A stretch of 53,384 nt of DNA, from positions 1-53,384 of the forward strand of contig JAAYNM010000060.1 of NCBI GenBank assembly GCA_012520815.1, written 5' to 3'. Positions 8,234 to 16,758 of this stretch are shown here, piece after piece. Origin of the DNA: Clostridiales bacterium (GTDB lineage Bacteria; Bacillota; Clostridia; Lachnospirales; Lachnospiraceae). Every line of letters starts with the position of its first letter. Position 1 is the stretch's first letter. The position numbers were made by a program, and so were the translations under genes. The notes beneath the pieces were generated by a model. The model saw only the letters and a program-made list of their open reading frames with translations. It had not been told where the DNA came from and made no database searches.

Positions 8234-10306
8234 ATGAACGAGAAAAGACAGAAAATAAAGAAAAAAGGACTAGCAAAATTAAACAGAGGAATGAGAGGCA
8301 GATTAGGTGTCACATTCCTACTTGTTGTATTATTACTAGTCTTTTTAATTGGTGTTTTAATATTTATAAAGAAAGACAGTGGCAGCGATTACACTATTAA
8401 AGTACTTGAGCAACAAAACTACTCCAGTACGGTACTCCCATATAAAAGGGGAGATATTTTAGATAGAAATGGCACAGTATTAGCCACAAGTATCAAGGTA
8501 TATAATCTTATTATAGACCCAAAGATTATTCTTTCGGATTCTGGAAAATACGAAGAAGATACATTAGATGCGTTAACAGAGTGTTTTGGATATGATAGAG
8601 AAGCTTTGAAAAAGCTGGTTAATGAAAATAGTAGCAGAAGTTATTATATATATGAGAAAAAACTGACATATGAACAGATAAAAGGTTTTATAGAGGTACA
8701 AAAGGATAAGGAGAAATATCCAAACATACAAGGTGTTTGGTTTGAAACAGAGTATGAGAGGAAATATCCATTTTCAAGTTTGGCATGTAATATAATTGGT
8801 TTTACATCTTCAGGAAATGTTGGAACATGGGGAATTGAGGAATACTACAACAATTATCTTAATGGTGTTGATGGTAGAGAATATGGCTACGTAAACAATG
8901 AGAACATAATGGAAAAGACTGTAGAAAATGCCAAAGATGGAGATACAGTTGTTTCTACAATTGATTTTAATATCCAAACAATAGTTGAGAGATATATAGC
9001 TCAGTATAATACAGATTACAATCCTGAAAATATAGGTGTGGTGATAATGGATCCAAGGAATGGAGAGATTCTTGCAATGTCAGGAAAATTATCCTACGAT
9101 CTTAATAATCCAAGGGATCTTAGCACATATTACACAGAAGAAGAAATTAATGCTATGACGAATGAAGAAAAGTTGGATGCATTAAATAATATTTGGAGAA
9201 ATTATTGTATTAGCGATAGTTTTGAGCCGGGTTCAACAGCTAAACCATATACTATAGCAGCAGCCTTAGAAGAGGGCTTTATAAAACCTTCAGATAAATT
9301 CTTATGTGATGGCTCAGAATTGGTGGGTGGTTGGACAATCAGATGTCATAAGACAGAAGGCCATGGTGAAATTGATTTATATAAAGCTATTGCTTATTCT
9401 TGTAACGATGCCCTTATGGATATTGCAGCAAAAGAGGGTGCAGGTGTGTTTACAACATATCAAAGAAGATTTAACTTTGGTATGAAGACTCGTGTAGATT
9501 TACCAGGAGAGGAAAGTTGTGAGAAATTATTGCATTCAGCTGAAAGTATGGGCGATGCCGATTTAGCCACAAACTCATTTGGACAGAACTACAATGTTAC
9601 TATGATTCAAGAAGCATCAGCATTTTCATCATTGGTAAACGGTGGAAAATACTATCAACCACATGTTGTTAAGGAAATATTAAACAGCAATGGTGGCGTT
9701 GTTGAATCAATGGATAAAACATTGATCAAACAGACAGTGACACTTGATACTTCAAAGGCTATAAAAGAAGGTCTTAGACAGTGTGTAGATATTGGAACAG
9801 GTAGAACAGCAGGTATAGAGGGGTATATTATTTCTGGAAAGACTGGTACGGCAGAAAAATATCCTAGAGGCACAGGTGAATACTTACTTTCATTTATTGG
9901 ATTTGCAGGATTTGAAGATCCAGAATTAGTTTGTTATGTGGTTGTAGATAATCCAGATGTGGAAAATCAGTCAACAACACTTGCGACAAATCTTTTCAAA
10001 ATGATTATGGAGGAAGTTCTTACATATAAAAATATTTTCCCTGATGCAGGTAAAGTGGTAATTACAGATCCAAATACAGGTGAAACATATATACCAGGAG
10101 AAACTACTACACCAGCAGCAACACCTACTAATGGAGGAGATACACCACAAGATGCTACCACACCAGATGGCGCTACTCAAGGAAACGAACAGACAACACC
10201 TTCGGGAAATGATGATGAATCTTTTTCAGGAGGAATTATCCAAGGTGAAGACCCGCAATCCCATAATCCTCCAGAACCGGAGGGACAAAGTTCTGGCAAT
10301 AATTAG
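8234..10306 (+). CDS. Class B penicillin-binding protein (FtsI/SpoVD-type transpeptidase)
   Basis: This septal D,D-transpeptidase works with FtsW. A single N-terminal membrane anchor (about residues 26-46) is followed by the PBP dimer domain (RGDILDRNGTVLA) and the transpeptidase domain. Catalytic motifs are STAK (S334, K337), SCN (S389) and KTGTAEK (K536). After the catalytic domain comes a Pro/Thr/Gly/Asn-rich tail of about 85 residues with no PASTA domain, unlike typical SpoVD. The gene follows ftsL and is ended by a terminator, where mraY and murD often continue the cluster. Given the broken spoIIGA nearby it is more likely the vegetative FtsI-type enzyme, but I leave the symbol open. Confidence 0.9.
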   Translation: MNEKRQKIKKKGLAKLNRGMRGRLGVTFLLVVLLLVFLIGVLIFIKKDSGSDYTIKVLEQQNYSSTVLPYKRGDILDRNGTVLATSIKVYNLIIDPKIILSDSGKYEEDTLDALTECFGYDREALKKLVNENSSRSYYIYEKKLTYEQIKGFIEVQKDKEKYPNIQGVWFETEYERKYPFSSLACNIIGFTSSGNVGTWGIEEYYNNYLNGVDGREYGYVNNENIMEKTVENAKDGDTVVSTIDFNIQTIVERYIAQYNTDYNPENIGVVIMDPRNGEILAMSGKLSYDLNNPRDLSTYYTEEEINAMTNEEKLDALNNIWRNYCISDSFEPGSTAKPYTIAAALEEGFIKPSDKFLCDGSELVGGWTIRCHKTEGHGEIDLYKAIAYSCNDALMDIAAKEGAGVFTTYQRRFNFGMKTRVDLPGEESCEKLLHSAESMGDADLATNSFGQNYNVTMIQEASAFSSLVNGGKYYQPHVVKEILNSNGGVVESMDKTLIKQTVTLDTSKAIKEGLRQCVDIGTGRTAGIEGYIISGKTGTAEKYPRGTGEYLLSFIGFAGFEDPELVCYVVVDNPDVENQSTTLATNLFKMIMEEVLTYKNIFPDAGKVVITDPNTGETYIPGETTTPAATPTNGGDTPQDATTPDGATQGNEQTTPSGNDDESFSGGIIQGEDPQSHNPPEPEGQSSGNN

Positions 10307-10324
10307 AAAATAGAAAAAAGAATA

Positions 10325-10376
10325 ACCTCGTAATATCCTTAATAGAATATATTGAAGATATTGCGAGGTGTTTTTT
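10325..10376 (+). terminator. Terminator after the division PBP gene
   Basis: CCTCGTAATATC (10326-10337) pairs with GATATTGCGAGG (10357-10368), one wobble pair, followed by a seven-base T-rich run. It splits the division cluster in two. The rest of the 300-bp gap holds a promoter for ftsW and nothing else I can recognise. Confidence 0.88.
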
Positions 10377-10448
10377 ATGAATGGAATTGCTACTCCAATA
10401 AAGAAGAATATAGTAATATATTGCCCTACATTGGAATAGAATAAATAG

Positions 10449-10477
10449 TTGATAAAAGAATGAAAAAATATTATACT
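10449..10477 (+). promoter_or_regulatory. Promoter for ftsW
   Basis: TTGATA at 10449-10454, a 17-bp spacer and TATACT at 10472-10477 give a strong sigma-A match. It restarts transcription after the terminator behind the PBP gene. Confidence 0.65.
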
Positions 10478-10606
10478 AGTAGCAGTGGTATGCAATTTAA
10501 TTGAATGGAGTAAAAATTATTATAAAGAACGTACAAATCTAGGAAAAGTATTATTAGGAAAGATATAAAGTTATTTAGTACATAAAAAGTAGAAAGGTAG
10601 ATTAAC

Positions 10607-11749
10607 ATGAGGGAAGAAGCTCGTAATGTAGAAAACAAATCTATAGAGAGTCAAAAAGGAAGGATGGATTACAGTCTGTTGATAGTTATTATCTTCCTTG
10701 TTTGCTTTGGTTTGATTATGATATATAGTACTAGTTCGTATGAGGCGCAAATGAAATTCAATGATGCGTCCTTTTATTTGAAGAAGCAGATTTTTGCTAC
10801 AGCGATAGGTATTGTGGCTATGCTTGCAATCAGTCGAATTGATTATCATTTTTGGAAGAGATTTGCAGTTGTTGCTTATTTTGCAACGATAGTTTGTATT
10901 TTATTAGTTAAATCGCCTATTGGTATTGAGGCCAATGGTGCATCTAGATGGATTGGAGTTGGTCCACTTTCATTTCAACCGGCAGAACTTGCAAAACTTG
11001 CAGTTATTTTATTTTTAGCAGTATATATATCTAAGAAACGAGATAGAATAAACGAGCCTAAGTATTATATGACTGTAGCAGGTTTGGTGCTTTTAGTAGC
11101 AGGATTGATTGTTATAGTAACAAGTAACTTAAGTTCTGCGATTATTGTGTTAGGCATAGCATTTATTATGCTTTTTATTGCTAGTAAAAATTACAAAAAA
11201 TATATTTTCAGTGTGGTTATTGTGGCTGTAGTAGGTGGTGCTGTTCTCTTTTTGGTAGGTGGATACAGATTACAACGAATTCAGGTGTGGTTAAATCCAG
11301 AAGCATATGCTCAAGATGGTGGATTCCAGACTTTACAAGCACTGTATGCAATAGGTTCTGGTGGCCTGTTTGGCAAGGGTTTAGGGCAGAGCGTTCAGAA
11401 ACTTGGGTTTGTACCAGAGGCGCAAAATGATATGATTTTTTCTATCATATGTGAAGAGTTAGGTCTTTTTGGCGGAATTGCCATTATTATATTATTTGCC
11501 TTTATGATTTGGAGATTTGTATCCATAGCTACGAAGGCACCAGATTTGTATGGTTCTTTAATAGTTGTAGGCGTAATGGCACACATTTCACTACAAGTTA
11601 TTTTAAATGTTGCGGTTGTTACAAATACCATACCGAATACAGGCATTACACTTCCGTTCATTAGTTATGGAGGTACATCTGTTTTGTTTTTGATGGCGGA
11701 AATGGGATTGGCATTGTCGGTATCAAAAGGTAGCAACAAATTACGATAG
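10607..11749 (+). CDS. ftsW: SEDS-family peptidoglycan glycosyltransferase FtsW
   Basis: This polytopic membrane protein polymerises lipid II at the septum together with its cognate class B PBP. The SEDS signature is clear: an early LIMIYSTSS, the GANGASRWIGVG-like loop (seen as EANGASRWIGVGPLSFQPAELAK), NDMIFSIICEELGLFGG, and the terminal TGITLPFISYGGTS. Around ten hydrophobic segments fit the family and the length is 380. RodA is the alternative, but the position between the septal PBP and ftsQ/ftsZ favours FtsW. RBS AAAGGTAG precedes the ATG. Confidence 0.93.
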   Translation: MREEARNVENKSIESQKGRMDYSLLIVIIFLVCFGLIMIYSTSSYEAQMKFNDASFYLKKQIFATAIGIVAMLAISRIDYHFWKRFAVVAYFATIVCILLVKSPIGIEANGASRWIGVGPLSFQPAELAKLAVILFLAVYISKKRDRINEPKYYMTVAGLVLLVAGLIVIVTSNLSSAIIVLGIAFIMLFIASKNYKKYIFSVVIVAVVGGAVLFLVGGYRLQRIQVWLNPEAYAQDGGFQTLQALYAIGSGGLFGKGLGQSVQKLGFVPEAQNDMIFSIICEELGLFGGIAIIILFAFMIWRFVSIATKAPDLYGSLIVVGVMAHISLQVILNVAVVTNTIPNTGITLPFISYGGTSVLFLMAEMGLALSVSKGSNKLR

Positions 11750-11762
11750 GTAGGAGAAGTTA

Positions 11763-12545
11763 ATGAAGAAACGAACTAAGATAATAGTTTTTCTGATTAT
11801 ATTATTTTTATTAGCAATCATTGGTTTTTTTATTTCAACTCTTAGGATTGGCGTAGTATACACAGATAAAGATGGTAAGCCGATAAATGAAAATGAGCTT
11901 GGTAAGTTTAGAGTTACGTTTACAGGCTCCATAAGATATACAGAATCTGATTTGGAAAATTTTTTCTTTGAATCAGATATGGACAAGAATCCAGTTGCAT
12001 TTTTGTTTAAGCATAAATTTGGGAGCGAGATAGAGATTCCCTTTATAGAAACATACGATATGGAAATGATTTCACTCACTGAATACAAAATTACGATTTA
12101 TGAAAAAAGTGTTGTAGGATATATAAACTACATGGGTAGCAATATGTATTTTGACAAAGATGGTATTGTCGTTGAAAGTTCTACTAAGACATTAGAGGAT
12201 GTGCCACTTATTTCTGGAATTAGTTTTGATTATATTGTTCTTCATTCCAAACTTCCTGTTGAAGATGAAAAGGTGTTTACAGTTTTACTTGATGTTACTC
12301 AGTTAGTAGAAAAATATGATATGAGTACAGAGAAAATACATATTTCTCCAGATTTGCAGATTGTAATTTATGTTGGCAATGTTAAAGTGGAACTTGGTAC
12401 GAAGGACAACCTTAATGAGAAAATGCAAGATCTAAGTGATATTATTCCTGAATTTGGTGATGTGAGTGGTACACTAAATATGAAGGAATATAATTTTGCC
12501 CATACAGGTTACACTCTGAAGAGAGACGATATGGGAACAAATTGA
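11763..12545 (+). CDS. ftsQ: FtsQ/DivIB-like cell division protein
   Basis: This is a bitopic membrane protein with a short basic N terminus, one transmembrane helix (about residues 7-26) and an extracellular domain. The family pattern is visible where YEKSVVGYI is followed by MYFDKDGIVVESS and VPLISGI, corresponding to the FtsQ beta domain (E-R-x-P-V-A, Y-x-D-x-x-G, P-x-I-x-G). The POTRA-type region before it is poorly conserved. At 260 residues it is typical of DivIB/FtsQ. It sits 13 nt after ftsW and before ftsZ, supporting the name; no ftsA follows. Confidence 0.85.
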   Translation: MKKRTKIIVFLIILFLLAIIGFFISTLRIGVVYTDKDGKPINENELGKFRVTFTGSIRYTESDLENFFFESDMDKNPVAFLFKHKFGSEIEIPFIETYDMEMISLTEYKITIYEKSVVGYINYMGSNMYFDKDGIVVESSTKTLEDVPLISGISFDYIVLHSKLPVEDEKVFTVLLDVTQLVEKYDMSTEKIHISPDLQIVIYVGNVKVELGTKDNLNEKMQDLSDIIPEFGDVSGTLNMKEYNFAHTGYTLKRDDMGTN

Positions 12546-12597
12546 TAAAATTTGGATATTTAGGAAATTAGGACTAGTAAAAAAAATCATTTTTAGG

Positions 12598-12626
12598 TTG
12601 ATTATTTTCTGAAAAAATTATATTAT
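12598..12626 (+). promoter_or_regulatory. Promoter for ftsZ
   Basis: TTGATT at 12598-12603, 17-bp spacer and TATTAT at 12621-12626. It lies in the 179-bp gap between ftsQ and ftsZ and would allow ftsZ to be expressed separately. Confidence 0.55.
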
Positions 12627-12724
12627 ATAGGTTAGAATGTAAATCTAATGGGAAACAGCTTTCTTTTAGATTATGATATATAAAAATATACAAAAAACCA
12701 GGGACTTTGAAGGAGGATATAACC

Positions 12725-13909
12725 TTGCTTGAAATTAGAACAAACGAAGCAGAAGCAGCGGCAAAAATCATAGTAGTAGGTGTTGGCGGTGCTGGCAATA
12801 ATGCGGTTAATAGAATGATAGATGAAAATATAAGCGGTGTAGAATTTATTGGTATTAACACTGATAAGCAGGCTTTGAAGCTTTGTAAAGCACCTACATC
12901 CCTCCAGATTGGCGAAAAACTTACCAAAGGACTTGGAGCCGGAGCTCAACCAGAGGTTGGTGAAAAAGCAGCTGAAGAAAATATTGATGAACTCACAGAA
13001 GCAATTAAAGGCGCAGATATGGTATTTGTTACCTGCGGTATGGGTGGTGGTACTGGAACTGGTGCAGCACCTGTAGTGGCTAAGATTGCAAAAGATATGG
13101 GTGTTCTTACTGTAGGCGTAGTTACAAAACCTTTCAAGTTTGAATCGAAGACCCGTATGAACAATGCTACTAGTGGTATTGACAGATTACAAGAAAATGT
13201 AGATACTCTAATTGTCATTCCAAATGACAAGCTGTTAGAGATAGTTGATAGAAGAACAACGATGCCAGAAGCACTTAAGAAGGCTGATGAGGTATTACAA
13301 CAGGCAGTGCAAGGTATTACAGATTTGATTAATGTTCCAGCACTTATCAATTTGGATTTTGCAGATGTACAAACTGTTATGAAGAACAAAGGTATTGCAC
13401 ATATCGGTATTGGTACAGCAAAGGGTGATGATAAGGCAAATGAAGCAGTTAGATTGGCTGTTACTAGCCCATTGCTTGAGACAACCATCTCTGGTGCGAC
13501 ACATGTTATTATTAATATTTCTGGTGATATTAGCTTGATGGAGGCAAATGAAGCAGCAAGTTTTGTTCAGGAACTTGCAGGTGATGAAGCCAATGTTATC
13601 TTTGGTTCTAGATATGATGATACATCCCCTGAAGAATGTACGATAACCGTTATTGCTACAGGACTTGATGGATCGGCATCGCCAGTGGCACAGACTGTTG
13701 CAGGGATTACAGCTGGAGCGCTTAATGGATATAGACCAAATACAGTGAAGCCTGTTGGTGGTTACGCAAAGCCAGAATTAAAATATTCTCAAGTACAACC
13801 TGCTTCACCTGTTCGTCCAGTTGGTGGTATTCAGACACAGGCGGTAGAGAGAAGTGTACAAGAAAAATCCCTTAATATCCCAACTTTCTTACAAAAAAAG
13901 AGGGATTAA
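12725..13909 (+). CDS. ftsZ: Cell division GTPase FtsZ
   Basis: This tubulin homologue forms the Z-ring. The start is the TTG at 12725, placed 8 nt after AAGGAGG (12710-12716). It yields the family-typical beginning [19 protein letters not shown], while an in-frame TTG at 12707 would lie upstream of that RBS. The tubulin signature [11 protein letters not shown], the nucleotide-binding [11 protein letters not shown] and the T7 loop NLDFADV are intact. The C terminus carries the conserved peptide [12 protein letters not shown] used to bind SepF/FtsA-type anchors after a variable linker. It comprises 394 residues. A terminator follows, then a decayed spoIIGA. Confidence 0.98.
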   Translation: MLEIRTNEAEAAAKIIVVGVGGAGNNAVNRMIDENISGVEFIGINTDKQALKLCKAPTSLQIGEKLTKGLGAGAQPEVGEKAAEENIDELTEAIKGADMVFVTCGMGGGTGTGAAPVVAKIAKDMGVLTVGVVTKPFKFESKTRMNNATSGIDRLQENVDTLIVIPNDKLLEIVDRRTTMPEALKKADEVLQQAVQGITDLINVPALINLDFADVQTVMKNKGIAHIGIGTAKGDDKANEAVRLAVTSPLLETTISGATHVIINISGDISLMEANEAASFVQELAGDEANVIFGSRYDDTSPEECTITVIATGLDGSASPVAQTVAGITAGALNGYRPNTVKPVGGYAKPELKYSQVQPASPVRPVGGIQTQAVERSVQEKSLNIPTFLQKKRD

Positions 13910-13935
13910 TTTAGAACTTTTGCTTTTGATATTTA

Positions 13936-13968
13936 GGATTACCTTATATATAGGGTAATCCTTTTTTT
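13936..13968 (+). terminator. Terminator after ftsZ
   Basis: GGATTACC (13936-13943) pairs perfectly with GGTAATCC (13954-13961), followed by seven T. Confidence 0.92.
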
Positions 13969-13985
13969 ATTTTCAAGATGAGTGT

Positions 13986-13992
13986 TGTCGAA
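13986..13992 (+). promoter_or_regulatory. Possible Spo0A box upstream of the spoIIGA remnant
   Basis: The heptamer TGTCGAA matches the core 0A box. It lies about 46-52 bp upstream of a start predicted from the TAATAT at 14026-14031, similar to the placement of Spo0A sites at the Bacillus spoIIG promoter. A single heptamer may be chance, and the association with the remnant is the only support. Confidence 0.3.
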
Positions 13993-14067
13993 AAATTCTT
14001 TTTCTAGGATTTTACTTGAGCTTGATAATATAAACACCTATTTTAGGTAAAATGCTAACAAATATAA

Positions 14068-14362
14068 GCGAGGTATGTGGTTATTAAAGGTGGAATTACG
14101 CTAATTGAGGAAAGAAAAAGACCAGTTCTTTTACAACCCTTGAGAGCAAAAATATATTGCAATGATAGTATGTTTTGTGTAAAGGCCATTTATGACACTG
14201 GAAATGACCTTAAAGAGCCATTAGGGGGGTGAAGCCGTTCATTTATTAGATGGGAAGTATAAGGAGCTAATAGGGGGTGTTTATGACATAAAAAGAACAC
14301 CAAGAATAATTAAACTATCATGTTGCACATCTTTTAGCAATATCTCAATCATATATTTCTAG
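14068..14362 (+). pseudogene. spoIIGA: Decayed spoIIGA (sigma-E processing protease) remnant
   Basis: No intact gene occupies the 586 bases between ftsZ and nadA. One frame from 14068 reads through KAIYDTGNDLKEPLGG to a TGA at 14230. Skipping one base after a run of six G, the next frame continues EAVHLLDGKYKELIGG and on to a TAG at 14360. The DTGN motif with downstream DP/EP-L-G is the active-site region of SpoIIGA, the membrane aspartic protease that activates pro-sigma-E. The spoIIGA gene normally follows ftsZ in spore-forming Firmicutes. The N-terminal membrane half, a start codon and the sigE-sigG genes are all missing. Assignment is by motif plus synteny, and the remnant is clearly non-functional. 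Confidence 0.72.
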
Positions 14363-14420
14363 ACTTGAGAAGAAAATCATAAAATATTGAAGAGAGAAAT
14401 TAATTATTTTTGTTAATTTA

Positions 14421-14449
14421 TTGACAATCCATATAAAAAGTGGCATATT
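14421..14449 (+). promoter_or_regulatory. Promoter of the nadABC operon
   Basis: TTGACA at 14421-14426, 17-bp spacer and CATATT at 14444-14449. No clear NiaR-type operator was recognised nearby. Confidence 0.6.
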
Positions 14450-14495
14450 TATAACAATTAAATTTAGATAACTAGTTTACTTGGAGGATTGAAAA

Positions 14496-15407
14496 ATGTC
14501 ACACGATGAACTGATAACCCGAATAGAGGAACTTAAGAAAGAAAAGGACGCAGTTATTTGCGCTCATTACTATGTTGATGAAGAGGTTCAAAAGATCTCT
14601 GATTATGTAGGCGATTCCTTTTATCTGGCGAAAGTCGCTGCAAACCTAAAAGAACAAACTATAGTATTTTGTGGGGTTTCATTTATGGGAGAGAGTGCAA
14701 AGGTTTTAAGTCCTGAAAAGACTATCCTTATGCCAGATCCAACAGCAGATTGTCCTATGGCACATATGGCTATGGTTTCAGCTATTGAAAAGTATAGGAA
14801 ACACTATGATGACCTTGCGGTTGTATGTTATGTTAATTCAACAGCTGAGTTAAAAATGCATTCAGATGTATGCGTTACATCATCTAATGCTCTTAAAATA
14901 GTTAGAAAGCTTCCAAATAAGAACATATTTTTCATACCAGATATTAATCTTGGAAGTTATGTTAAAAAGATGGTTCCAGAGAAGAATATTATATTAAACG
15001 AGGGATTTTGTCCGGTGCACAAGGAAATAGAGGCGACGGATGTTGAGACTGCAAGAGTAGCACATCCAAATGCCAAGCTTCTAGTTCATCCAGAATGCAG
15101 TCCAGATGTTATTGAACTTGCAGATTATGCTGGAAGCACATCGGAGATAATAGAGTATGCTAATCAGTCAGAATGTGATGAGTTCATTATTGGTACAGAG
15201 ATTGGTGTATTTTATGAATTAAAAAAGAGATGTCCTAACAAGGAGTTTTTCCCTATAAAGAATAATCAGATATGCAAAGATATGAAGAAAATATCATTGG
15301 AGAAAGTGTATAATGCATTAAATACAATGTCACCAACAGTAGAGTTGTCTGATGAAGAGATAAGTAGGGCTAAAAGCCCATTGATGAAGATGCTTGAACT
15401 GGCATAA
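14496..15407 (+). CDS. nadA: Quinolinate synthase
   Basis: NadA condenses iminoaspartate with dihydroxyacetone phosphate to quinolinate using an oxygen-sensitive [4Fe-4S] cluster. Three Cys fit the known ligand spacing: residue 86 in DCPMAHM, 172 in GFCPVHKE and 260 in CKDMKKISLEK. At 303 residues it is the compact form found in anaerobes. RBS TTGGAGG precedes the ATG. It is the first gene of nadA-nadB-nadC, whose products act consecutively. Confidence 0.97.
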   Translation: MSHDELITRIEELKKEKDAVICAHYYVDEEVQKISDYVGDSFYLAKVAANLKEQTIVFCGVSFMGESAKVLSPEKTILMPDPTADCPMAHMAMVSAIEKYRKHYDDLAVVCYVNSTAELKMHSDVCVTSSNALKIVRKLPNKNIFFIPDINLGSYVKKMVPEKNIILNEGFCPVHKEIEATDVETARVAHPNAKLLVHPECSPDVIELADYAGSTSEIIEYANQSECDEFIIGTEIGVFYELKKRCPNKEFFPIKNNQICKDMKKISLEKVYNALNTMSPTVELSDEEISRAKSPLMKMLELA

Positions 15408-15426
15408 CATCAAACAGGAGACAGAT

Positions 15427-16758
15427 ATGATAAAAGATGAATATGATGTAATAATTGTAGGCACAGGTGCGGCAGGATTATTTGCTGCACTAAAAATAGA
15501 TGAAAAATATAATGTGCTTATGATTACTAAAGATACACTTGAAAATAGTGACTCATATCTTGCACAGGGTGGCATTTGTATGCTGCTTGATGAAACAGAT
15601 TATGACAGTTATTTTGAGGATACAATGAGGGCGGGAAGATATGAGAACAACAAAGAATCTGTTAAGGTAATGATTCGCTCATCCCAAGAAATAATAAAGG
15701 AATTGATTGAATACGGTGTTGATTTTGATAAGAATGAAAATGGAGATTTTTCCTTTACAAGGGAGGGAGCTCATTCAACATATAGGATTCTTCACCATAA
15801 AGATGTAACAGGTAGAGAAATAACTAGCAAACTCCTTGCGAATGTGAAAAAAAGAGATAATATTACTCTGAGCGAATTTACTACTATGACAGATATTCTT
15901 GAAAAAGATAATATATGTCAGGGTATTATTGTAAATCACAAGGGACAAACAAAGGCTGTAAAAGCTAAAAAGGTTATTCTAGCTACTGGTGGCCTTGGTG
16001 GGTTGTTTGAGAATTCTACCAATTTCAGGCATATAACAGGCGATAGTTTTGCTATTGCTATTAAGCATGGAATAGAATTGGAAAACATCAATTACATTCA
16101 GATTCACCCAACAACCCTATACTCAAAAAAATCTGGAAGAAGATTTTTAATTTCAGAATCAGTTAGAGGTGAAGGAGCAGTACTTTTAAATAGTAAAGAA
16201 GAGCGATTTGTCGATGAATTACTTCCTAGGGATGTGGTAACCGCAGCTATCAAAAAGCAGATGGAAGAAGATGGAAAGGATTATGTTTACCTATCTCTTC
16301 TGCATATGCCAAGAGAAGAAATTATTTATCGATTTCCCAATATATATGAACATTGTCTTAAAGAAGGATTTGATTTATCGGAAGAATATATTCCAGTAAC
16401 CCCTGCTCAGCATTATTTAATGGGTGGAATAAAGACAGATACTTATGGAAGAACGACAATGAAGAATCTCTTTGCAGCTGGAGAGACAGCTTGTAACGGA
16501 GTCCACGGAGCAAATAGATTGGCGAGTAATTCATTGCTTGAAAGTCTTGTTTATGCAAAGAGGGCCATTGGTGTAATAGAGGATGAAATACAAAGGGAAA
16601 ACATTGACCTAGGAAATCTCCATATTGAATCATTTATGGGCAATGAAATTGTGGATAGATTAGATCAATGGTTTAAAAATAACAAAAAATCTATACTTAA
16701 TGAAATAAAAGGAAAGGATGTACAATTCTATGATCAATGGTGTGACCATGAAAATTAA
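15427..16758 (+). CDS. nadB: L-aspartate oxidase
   Basis: This FAD enzyme oxidises aspartate to iminoaspartate for NadA; in anaerobes fumarate can be the acceptor. The chosen ATG follows ACAGGAG by 6 nt, and an in-frame ATG 11 codons upstream lies inside nadA. The FAD motif is VIIVGTGAAGLFAAL, with further family motifs AQGGICML, EGAHSTYRILHHKDVTG, HPTTLY and CNGVHGANRLASNSLLE. At 443 residues it is about 100 shorter than the E. coli enzyme, the shortfall being in the C-terminal helical domain. The catalytic and FAD parts look complete. It overlaps the start region of nadC. Confidence 0.93.
   Translation: MIKDEYDVIIVGTGAAGLFAALKIDEKYNVLMITKDTLENSDSYLAQGGICMLLDETDYDSYFEDTMRAGRYENNKESVKVMIRSSQEIIKELIEYGVDFDKNENGDFSFTREGAHSTYRILHHKDVTGREITSKLLANVKKRDNITLSEFTTMTDILEKDNICQGIIVNHKGQTKAVKAKKVILATGGLGGLFENSTNFRHITGDSFAIAIKHGIELENINYIQIHPTTLYSKKSGRRFLISESVRGEGAVLLNSKEERFVDELLPRDVVTAAIKKQMEEDGKDYVYLSLLHMPREEIIYRFPNIYEHCLKEGFDLSEEYIPVTPAQHYLMGGIKTDTYGRTTMKNLFAAGETACNGVHGANRLASNSLLESLVYAKRAIGVIEDEIQRENIDLGNLHIESFMGNEIVDRLDQWFKNNKKSILNEIKGKDVQFYDQWCDHEN

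Noticed and set aside
10378-10440. Twenty-codon ATG frame directly after the PBP terminator
   Set aside because: It has no RBS other than the terminator stem and no conserved feature; likely chance.
12946-13488. Open - strand frame of 180 codons inside ftsZ
   Set aside because: Shadow of a highly conserved gene; composition rich in Ser/Thr/Ile with no domain.
14363-14495. Remnant of sigE after the spoIIGA pseudogene
   Set aside because: Frames in this stretch show no sigma-factor motif; it reads as AT-rich intergenic DNA with the nadA promoter.
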